Origin: Kribbella voronezhensis
GTDB lineage: Bacteria; Actinomycetota; Actinomycetes; Propionibacteriales; Kribbellaceae
Assembly: GCF_004365175.1 (NCBI RefSeq)
Contig: NZ_SOCE01000001.1
Location: 4,347,403-4,411,402, forward strand
Direction: 5' to 3'
Length of the DNA stretch: 64,000 bases
Shown: piece after piece, positions 56,527 through 64,000 of the stretch
How positions within the stretch are numbered: position 1 is the stretch's first letter
How the letters are laid out: every line of letters starts with the position of its first letter
Notes under the pieces: model-generated
Database searches by the model: none
What the model saw: the letters and a program-made list of their open reading frames with translations, nothing else
What the model was told of the DNA's origin: nothing
Translations under genes and position numbers: made by a program

Positions 56527-56576
56527 CCCGGGGAACTGTTGCATAGCACAACCATCGGCCAAATCCATTCCCCGGG
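56527..56576 (+). terminator. Possible terminator after lysS
   Basis: CCCGGGGAA / TTCCCCGGG, 9-bp arms with a 32-nt interior that contains a smaller GTTG/CAAC hairpin; followed by TCCGATTTCTTC. Confidence 0.5.
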
Positions 56577-56789
56577 TCCGATTTCTTCGCAGACCGTAGG
56601 CGAAGTGGCGTGAATACCCATCGTCACGACGGATGCGCTGCGTCGATCGGTTTGGAGGGTTTAGTCACATCTTTACCTCCCATTCCGCCTGTTGAATGAC
56701 AGCGAACCGGTTTGTGCGGTACAAATCAGGGTGCAAGTAATCGGCAGGGGGATTGTGCCCGTTGACGGGCGCGGAAAGGACTGTCAGCG
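56577..56789 (+). promoter_or_regulatory. lsr2 upstream region
   Basis: About 210 bp, clearly more AT-rich than its surroundings (for example around GGTTTAGTCACATCTTTACC and GTGCGGTACAAATCAGGGTG). AT-rich DNA is what Lsr2 binds, so autoregulation is plausible. The lsr2 ATG has GGAAAGGA 9 nt ahead, unlike the leaderless neighbours. No exact promoter is assigned. Confidence 0.4.
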
Positions 56790-57119
56790 ATGGCGCAAAG
56801 GGTTCAGGTGGTTCTCGAGGACGATCTCGACGGCGGTAAGGCCGACGAGACCGTGACATTCGGTCTGGACGGCTCGACGTACGAGATCGACCTGTCGAAG
56901 AAGAACGCCGCCAAGTTGCGCGACGCCCTCGCCGGATACGTCGGCGCCGGTCGCCGGGTGGCCGGCCGCCGGGGCAGCGCCGGGCGCACGCGGGGACGGG
57001 GCCGGTCCGCGACCGACTCCGCAGATATCCGCGCCTGGGCCAAGGAAAATGGCTACGAGGTGAGCGAGCGCGGCCGGATCTCGGCCGAAGTGCGGGCGGC
57101 GTACAACGACGCGAAGTAA
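56790..57119 (+). CDS. lsr2: Nucleoid-associated silencer Lsr2
   Basis: A 109-residue H-NS-like protein that binds AT-rich DNA and silences foreign genes. The N-terminal dimerisation domain is MAQRVQVVLEDDLDGGKADE with VTFGLDGSTYEIDLSKKNAA. A basic, flexible linker (GRRVAGRRGSAGRTRGRGRS) follows. The C-terminal DNA-binding domain (DIRAWAKENGYEVSERGRIS) carries the minor-groove RGR hook. The length is normal. It is followed by a long hairpin terminator and the clpC1 regulatory region. Confidence 0.97.
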   Translation: MAQRVQVVLEDDLDGGKADETVTFGLDGSTYEIDLSKKNAAKLRDALAGYVGAGRRVAGRRGSAGRTRGRGRSATDSADIRAWAKENGYEVSERGRISAEVRAAYNDAK

Positions 57120-57154
57120 TTCCCCTCACTCACGTCCCCGTACCACGGGCTACC

Positions 57155-57187
57155 GGTCCCGGTGCCAGCGATTGGCATCGGGACCGT
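57155..57187 (+). terminator. Terminator after lsr2
   Basis: 14-bp stem, CGGTCCCGGTGCCA / TGGCATCGGGACCG with one G-T wobble, and a 5-nt loop, 35 bp past the stop codon. Confidence 0.85.
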
Positions 57188-57270
57188 CCGCATTCCGGCC
57201 GTTTCACAGTGTGGACACAGTTCGGGACCGGGTACGGAATCGGTGCCTGACCGGACAACGAAGGTGACGA

Positions 57271-57287
57271 ATTCGCTGGTGGCGAAC
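57271..57287. promoter_or_regulatory. ClgR-type box 1 upstream of clpC1
   Basis: ATTCGC-TGGTG-GCGAAC matches the ClgR consensus GTTCGC-N5-GCGAAC at 11 of 12 positions (inner arms TTCGC/GCGAA perfect). ClgR activates clp genes in actinobacteria. Confidence 0.65.
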
Positions 57288-57372
57288 ACCGGGCGCGCCG
57301 GGAACACCACGGCGGTCCCGGAGGTTGTTCCCTTGTGATCCCCACTCCACGGCCGTACCGGAGGTGGTGGCG

Positions 57373-57389
57373 TGTTCGCTGAGAGCGAG
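57373..57389. promoter_or_regulatory. ClgR-type box 2 upstream of clpC1
   Basis: GTTCGC-TGAGA-GCGAGC, 11 of 12 consensus positions, 18 bp before a TAGCAT -10-like box (57407-57412). This is the box best placed for activation of clpC1. Confidence 0.7.
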
Positions 57390-57475
57390 CCTGTCGGTGC
57401 CGGGGACTAGCATGCATGTACGGGGGTTGGACACACGGCACGTCCGACTCCTCTGAGGCAAGGAGTGCTTTGGCG

Positions 57476-60010
<2,535 letters not shown>

Positions 60011-60028
60011 CAGCAAGAGCAAACAAGC

Positions 60029-60063
60029 GAAGGCCCCGCGGACACCTCGTCCGCGGGGCCTTC
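60029..60063 (+). terminator. Terminator after clpC1
   Basis: Perfect 15-bp stem (left arm GAAGGCCCCGCGGAC) with a 5-nt loop, 18 bp past the stop codon, followed by CGCCGTTTTGG. Confidence 0.93.
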
Positions 60064-60075
60064 CGCCGTTTTGGA

Positions 60076-60300
60076 GCGCCTCAGCGTGGTGCGCGGCAAT
60101 CAGCGGGTGTGGAGGTGCGGGCTCCCCGGCCCGCGCCTCAGCGTGGTGCGCGGCGATCAGTAAGTATGGGGGCGGGCTCGCAGGCCTGCGCGTCAGCGTG
60201 GTGCGCGGCGATCAGCGGGTGTGGGGGTGCGGGCTCGCCGGGCCGCGCCTCAGCCTGGCGCGCAGCAACCAGTGGGTATGGCTCGCAGGCCTGCGCGTCA
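60076..60300. repeat. Tandem repeat of about 56 bp, 4 copies plus a partial fifth
   Basis: Units begin with GCGC(C/G)TCAGCGTGGTGCGC at 60076, 60133, 60188, 60245 and, shortened, 60293 (periods 57, 55, 57, 48). Each unit continues with GGC(A/G)ATCAGYRRGTRTGG and a GC-rich GCGGGCTC block. The stop codon of the convergent membrane-protein gene (TCA at 60298-60300 on the + strand) is supplied by the last partial unit. There are no unique spacers, so it is not a CRISPR array. The 287-bp gap holds only this and the clpC1 terminator. Confidence 0.8.
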
Positions 60301-61203
60301 GCGGGTTTGGCGGAGGTGGGTGATGGTGGTTTGGAGGGCGTCGTCGGTGGGGGTGGTGGGGTGGGGTCGGTCGGCGATGAGTTGGGCTGAGGTGGCCAGG
60401 GTCCAGCAGAGGCCGGTGGTGATGGCGATTGCCGGGCCCGGGCCGGGCCAGACGTCGGAGAAGGCGTCCAGGGTGGCGGCCTGCCAGCTGCCGGCGACGT
60501 AGATGAGGGCGATGACTCCGGTGATTGCGGTGGCGGCCTGTGCGGCTGCTCCTGGGCGCAGGGTGAGTGCTACGGCCGAGGCGATCAAACCGGCCAGCCA
60601 GGCGAGGAGAAGCGACGGCTGGACCTCGTAGCCGAGTTGCCAGACCGACTCGCCCAAGCGTCGGCTGAAGGTCCACGGCAGAAGCAACGTCAGCCCCGAC
60701 GCCAGCGCCGTCAAAACGGTGACTCTGGCGAACCAGCGATGCTCTCTGCTCGCAAGAGTCTGCTCAGCAAGGTCGAGCTGCCGGTTGAGCTCCTCGTCCG
60801 GCGGCAGAGGCTGCACCGGCGGCAGAGGCTGGACCGGCGACAAAGGGCGAGCCGCCGACAACGGGTGGGCCGGCGGCAAGGGGTGGCCCGGCGGTGAAGG
60901 GTTGCCCGGGAACGGTTCGATGGTCGGCGGCAAGGCGTCGCCTGGCGGTGGAGGGTTGGCTGGGGGCGGGTCGGTGGCCGGCGGCAAGGCGTGGCCCGGC
61001 GGTGGAGGGTTGCCTGGGAGCGGTTCGATGGCCGGCAGCAAAGGGTGGCCCGGCGGTAGAGCGTGGTCCGGGGACGGTTCGGTGGCCGGCGATGCTGCCT
61101 GTCGTCGTGCTCGACGGGCACCGTCTGCGAGATCGCCTAAGGGGAGCCTCCAAGGCGCAAACCTGGACAGCTTGCGTCGAGGACCACCGGCAGGAGCGCT
61201 CAT
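60298..61203 (-). CDS. Membrane protein with proline-rich repeat region
   Basis: A 301-residue protein I cannot assign. The first ~35 residues are basic (GPRRKLSRFAPWRLPLGDLA). Residues ~40-130 are an imperfect Pro-rich repeat with units such as NPPPPGHALPPATDPPPA and NPPPPGDALPPTIEPFPG. A short helix (ELNRQLDLAEQTLASREHRW) leads into four membrane helices (about 157-175, 190-212, 215-245, 252-275). The ATG overlaps the stop of the upstream large membrane protein (ATGA), so the two are coupled and probably interact. The stop codon lies in the 56-bp tandem repeat. Confidence 0.78.
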   Translation of the reverse strand: MSAPAGGPRRKLSRFAPWRLPLGDLADGARRARRQAASPATEPSPDHALPPGHPLLPAIEPLPGNPPPPGHALPPATDPPPANPPPPGDALPPTIEPFPGNPSPPGHPLPPAHPLSAARPLSPVQPLPPVQPLPPDEELNRQLDLAEQTLASREHRWFARVTVLTALASGLTLLLPWTFSRRLGESVWQLGYEVQPSLLLAWLAGLIASAVALTLRPGAAAQAATAITGVIALIYVAGSWQAATLDAFSDVWPGPGPAIAITTGLCWTLATSAQLIADRPHPTTPTDDALQTTITHLRQTR

Positions 61204-64000
61204 AGCACCGGCTCCAGCTTGACGACGTCGTTGCCCAGTTCGAAGTACAGGGCGGTCCCGATCACCGTGATGTCGTCGGCTGCCTGCGGGACTCCTTGGG
61301 TCGGTCCGGCGACGACGGTGACTCTGCCTGGTCCGTCCACCCGGACCAACTGACGACCGTCGTACCCCCAGATCTTTCCGTCCGGTCCGGTGAACCAGTT
61401 GCCGTCGGTGGTCCACTGGTCCGGTGGGACGGTCGACGCGACGGGCCAGCCGGTCGCCTCGCCGCCGAACAGCTTCGTGGACCTGCCGGACCTGTTGACC
61501 AGCAGCAGTTGCTCGTCGATCACCATCGCGACGTCACCCGACGAGAGCTGCACCAAGCCCTGCTGCCGAAGCGAACCACCGACCTTGACCCGGCTCACCT
61601 CCCGCCCCGGCCCGTAGAAGTCGTAGAGCCCGCCACCAATCGCCCTGACCAGCCGATCGCCCGCCGCAGCAGCGACTTCGCCCTGCTGGTCGGGAGCTGC
61701 CAGATCCCGCAGAACGGTCGCCGTGCCGCCCGCCAGATGCACTGCCACCTCGCCGCCGGACGCTCCCGACGCAGTCCACCAGAGACCGCCCTGCCCATCA
61801 GGAGCCCACGCGTGCGCGGAGCTGGGCACCGCCAGCCGCACCAGCCGCCCTCGCGAGTCCAGCGCCAGTTCCGTGTTCGTGCCCGACGCCGCCTTGCCCA
61901 CCACGCCCTCTGCTGTGACAGGCGGATCAGCAACTGGCACGCCCGACAGCAACGCCACCTTGTACGGCGTACTGCCGCTCGCCGCCTTCCTGCGATCACA
62001 GCGCGGCTCCGGCTCAGGCAGCACCGGGTACGACGAAGCAGCGGCGGCCGCGTCGGTGATCTCCAGGACCTGATCGCCACCACCTGGCGAAACGCCCAGC
62101 AGCAGTGACCCGTCCGGCCTGGCTTCCATGCTGTCTACCTGCGTCACCGGGCCGGGCACTCGGCGCAGCAACCCGTCGGGCGTCAGTACCGCGGTAGGCG
62201 AGCTGCCACCGAGCCACAGATCCCCCCGCACATCGACAGCGAACGAGTCGACCGTCAACGAGGAACTGGCCATGTCGGAACTCAGTTGGCAGCCGGCCGG
62301 AGCAATCCCGGTCACCTGCTGCGGCTGCCCGCCCGGCCTGAGCAGAACCAGCCCGGTCTCGCTGTTACGCCAGGCCGTGGTGCCGTCCGGTCCGCTGGAG
62401 ACACTGTTACCAGCTGCCCCCGCCCCAGGGGCGATCAGAAACTGCTTGAGGTCCATCCCGACCCGCAACTGGTTCGCGGGGATCTGCCAGGTGGAGGTGG
62501 CTCCCCAGACGACGATCGAGTGGTCCGCGTTCCGGTGGGTCAAGGCCGGGCCGACGCCGGTCGCGTAGATGTCGACGCCGGGCGTCACGTAGAGGGTGCC
62601 GTCCGGATTGGTGTGGCTGAGGCTGACATCCGCCGCCACGAGGTTCAGTGGAACGGCCAGTAAGGCCCAGCGCTTCTGAGCAGCGCCGCCGGCCAGCATG
62701 ACCAGCTTGTCGTCGGCGACGCCGAGCAGAGCCGGCGGTGTGACCCCATGGCTGAGCGAAACCCTCGGCAAGGCGAAGCCGTCGCGGTACTCGAACACGG
62801 TCGACCCCTCGGAGCCGGTCCGGCCCAGCAACCACTCGCCCGGCGTACCGTCCAGCCTGGTTGCGATCGAGTCGAGTGGGTCGGAGGTGCCGATCGCGAC
62901 CCGCATCCCCAGCCGGTCGACGAGTTGGCCACCGTGCAGATCCAGTAGCGGGTGCGGGATCCCTGCGACCACCCGCGGCTCGTACTGCGGTGCTGCCGCG
63001 GCTGGTGCGACCAGGCCGGCCGCAGTGGCGACCACCCCGGCCACGACGAGGGCCCCAACGCGCAGGGCCCGCCCGTGCGACTGACGACGTACGGCGAGAG
63101 CCAGTCCGAGGGCTAGGAGCAGTACGCCGATGCCAAGGCCCAGCCAGGCTCCCACGCCCGGGCGGTAGCCAACTCCATCGGAGAGTCTCGCTGGGAGGCG
63201 CAGGAGGGCTGTGAGGACTCCGGTGACGGTGAGGCAGCCGGTGGCGACCGCAGCTGTTTGTAGTACGGGCAGAAGCGCTCTGGGACGGACGAGGGTGAGT
63301 GTGGCTGCCGCGAGGGTGGCGGTGGCGCAAGCGGCGACGACTAGAGCCCAGGCGGATGCGTAGGGCAGGTCCCAGAGTTGGGCACGGGCGAGGCCCACCT
63401 CGGCGCCTGCCGGGCCGATCGACACCGGGTCGATCAGCTCGCGCCAGGGGAGCACGGTCGAGAGCAGCAGGAGTGCGGCGAGAGCTCCGGCGACGATCGG
63501 AGCGATCGGCCGACGGGCCGGGACATCGAGCTGTGCGGTCAGGCGGACGAAGATTTCTCGCAATTCGGACTGGTTGAGCGGTCCGTCGGGAGAATCTTCG
63601 GCGACCTCTGGAAGTACTGGTCGGGATGCCTGCGTACGGATCGCCCAGACGGCGGCGATCGCTGTCGCGAGGCTGCCGCAGGTGACGACGCCGATCACAG
63701 CCGGTGAGGTGGAGCAGCCGGTCCGTCCTTGGCCGGTCAGGCCGATCCAGGCCGTCCCGGTGATGACAGCGAGTCCGGTCGCGCCCCAGCCGCGGACCTG
63801 CTGCCGATAGCGGAAGTGGTCTGCAGCAAGGCGATCCGCGAGTACCAGGGCGAGCATGGCGATCGGCAGTGCGAGCGCTGCGCCGCGACCGTCGACCGGC
63901 TGGGTGGTTGCCCGCCAGAGATAACAGTCTGTGCCTGTCGGGCCCGGAACCAGCACGGACAGAACAGCCCCGACAGCGAGACACGCGAGTGCCGCACTCT
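61200..64000 (-). CDS. Large membrane protein with NHL/PQQ-like propeller domain, N-terminus outside window
   Basis: At least 933 residues are visible; the reading frame continues to the right edge, where the last visible codons still encode a hydrophobic helix (LACLAVGAVLSVLVPG), so the true start lies outside. The N-terminal ~330 residues hold about seven membrane helices (for example IAPIVAGALAALLLLSTVLP and GAWLGLGIGVLLLALGLALA). After the last helix (AGVVATAAGLVAPAAAA) a ~600-residue extracytoplasmic part contains repeated beta-propeller-like strands: PDGTLYVTPG, VRGDLWLGGSS, RPDGSLLLGVS, PDGQGGLWWTA and PDGKIWGYDG. No enzyme motif is seen. It is coupled to the Pro-rich membrane protein. 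Function unknown. Confidence 0.8.
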   Translation of the reverse strand, partial: SAALACLAVGAVLSVLVPGPTGTDCYLWRATTQPVDGRGAALALPIAMLALVLADRLAADHFRYRQQVRGWGATGLAVITGTAWIGLTGQGRTGCSTSPAVIGVVTCGSLATAIAAVWAIRTQASRPVLPEVAEDSPDGPLNQSELREIFVRLTAQLDVPARRPIAPIVAGALAALLLLSTVLPWRELIDPVSIGPAGAEVGLARAQLWDLPYASAWALVVAACATATLAAATLTLVRPRALLPVLQTAAVATGCLTVTGVLTALLRLPARLSDGVGYRPGVGAWLGLGIGVLLLALGLALAVRRQSHGRALRVGALVVAGVVATAAGLVAPAAAAPQYEPRVVAGIPHPLLDLHGGQLVDRLGMRVAIGTSDPLDSIATRLDGTPGEWLLGRTGSEGSTVFEYRDGFALPRVSLSHGVTPPALLGVADDKLVMLAGGAAQKRWALLAVPLNLVAADVSLSHTNPDGTLYVTPGVDIYATGVGPALTHRNADHSIVVWGATSTWQIPANQLRVGMDLKQFLIAPGAGAAGNSVSSGPDGTTAWRNSETGLVLLRPGGQPQQVTGIAPAGCQLSSDMASSSLTVDSFAVDVRGDLWLGGSSPTAVLTPDGLLRRVPGPVTQVDSMEARPDGSLLLGVSPGGGDQVLEITDAAAAASSYPVLPEPEPRCDRRKAASGSTPYKVALLSGVPVADPPVTAEGVVGKAASGTNTELALDSRGRLVRLAVPSSAHAWAPDGQGGLWWTASGASGGEVAVHLAGGTATVLRDLAAPDQQGEVAAAAGDRLVRAIGGGLYDFYGPGREVSRVKVGGSLRQQGLVQLSSGDVAMVIDEQLLLVNRSGRSTKLFGGEATGWPVASTVPPDQWTTDGNWFTGPDGKIWGYDGRQLVRVDGPGRVTVVAGPTQGVPQAADDITVIGTALYFELGNDVVKLEPVL

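Noticed and set aside
60076..60300. CRISPR array
   Set aside because: The period is about 56 bp, but the whole unit is conserved with no unique spacers, and no cas genes are present.

Overview
This is a stretch of high-GC actinobacterial chromosome, almost fully coding. It carries Lsr2, ClpC1 with ClgR-type boxes, an FtsH/folate cluster, a PPOX/F420-type flavin protein and many genes whose -10 box lies 6-8 nt before the start codon (leaderless mRNA). The gene set and order suggest a Propionibacteriales soil organism such as Kribbella or Nocardioides; that genus-level guess is inference. I found no rRNA, tRNA, CRISPR, prophage or transposase gene.

0-18 kb is accessory. It holds an FtsX-type permease end, a TetR/DUF2867 pair, a GH116-type glycosidase, a MarR/MFS operon, a hypothetical gene behind a hairpin that buries its ribosome binding site, a MarR-controlled glycosyltransferase, two SDR enzymes each with its own regulator (XRE/MmyB-like and LysR), and four secreted proteins (ThuA-ricin, beta-propeller, EEP phosphatase, NlpC/P60 hydrolase). 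Strong hairpin terminators separate most units. An unusual array of small hairpins with a constant 9-nt loop lies just downstream of ppa.

18.5-41.4 kb is a conserved actinobacterial housekeeping block: ppa, dacB, a DUF2342 metallopeptidase, tilS, hpt, ftsH, folE, folP, an NTF2-like gene, folB, folK, DUF3180, orphan nuoD, two PH-domain membrane proteins, a MidA-like methyltransferase, a LigT-like protein, DUF2520, panC, nadB, nadC and coaX. Most neighbours are translationally coupled by ATGA/GTGA overlaps. Folate, pantothenate/CoA and NAD synthesis are therefore grouped. Two insertions interrupt the block: a secreted S1 protease between folE and folP, and a DUF559 (Vsr-like) gene bounded by near-perfect 48-bp inverted repeats, which looks like a small undescribed mobile cassette.

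41.5-55 kb is a second accessory island between coaX and lysS: a membrane protein with a multicopper oxidase, an AhpD-like protein, and a tandem array of four secreted paralogues (one frameshifted) plus a fifth lipoprotein paralogue. They share a PGDPLD signature and a C-terminal RWNGKxWV module of unknown function. A DedA protein, an SPFH/NfeD pair and an ArsR/MFS pair follow. The conserved order resumes with lysS, lsr2 and clpC1. The window ends with a 56-bp tandem repeat and a two-gene membrane-protein operon that runs off the right edge.
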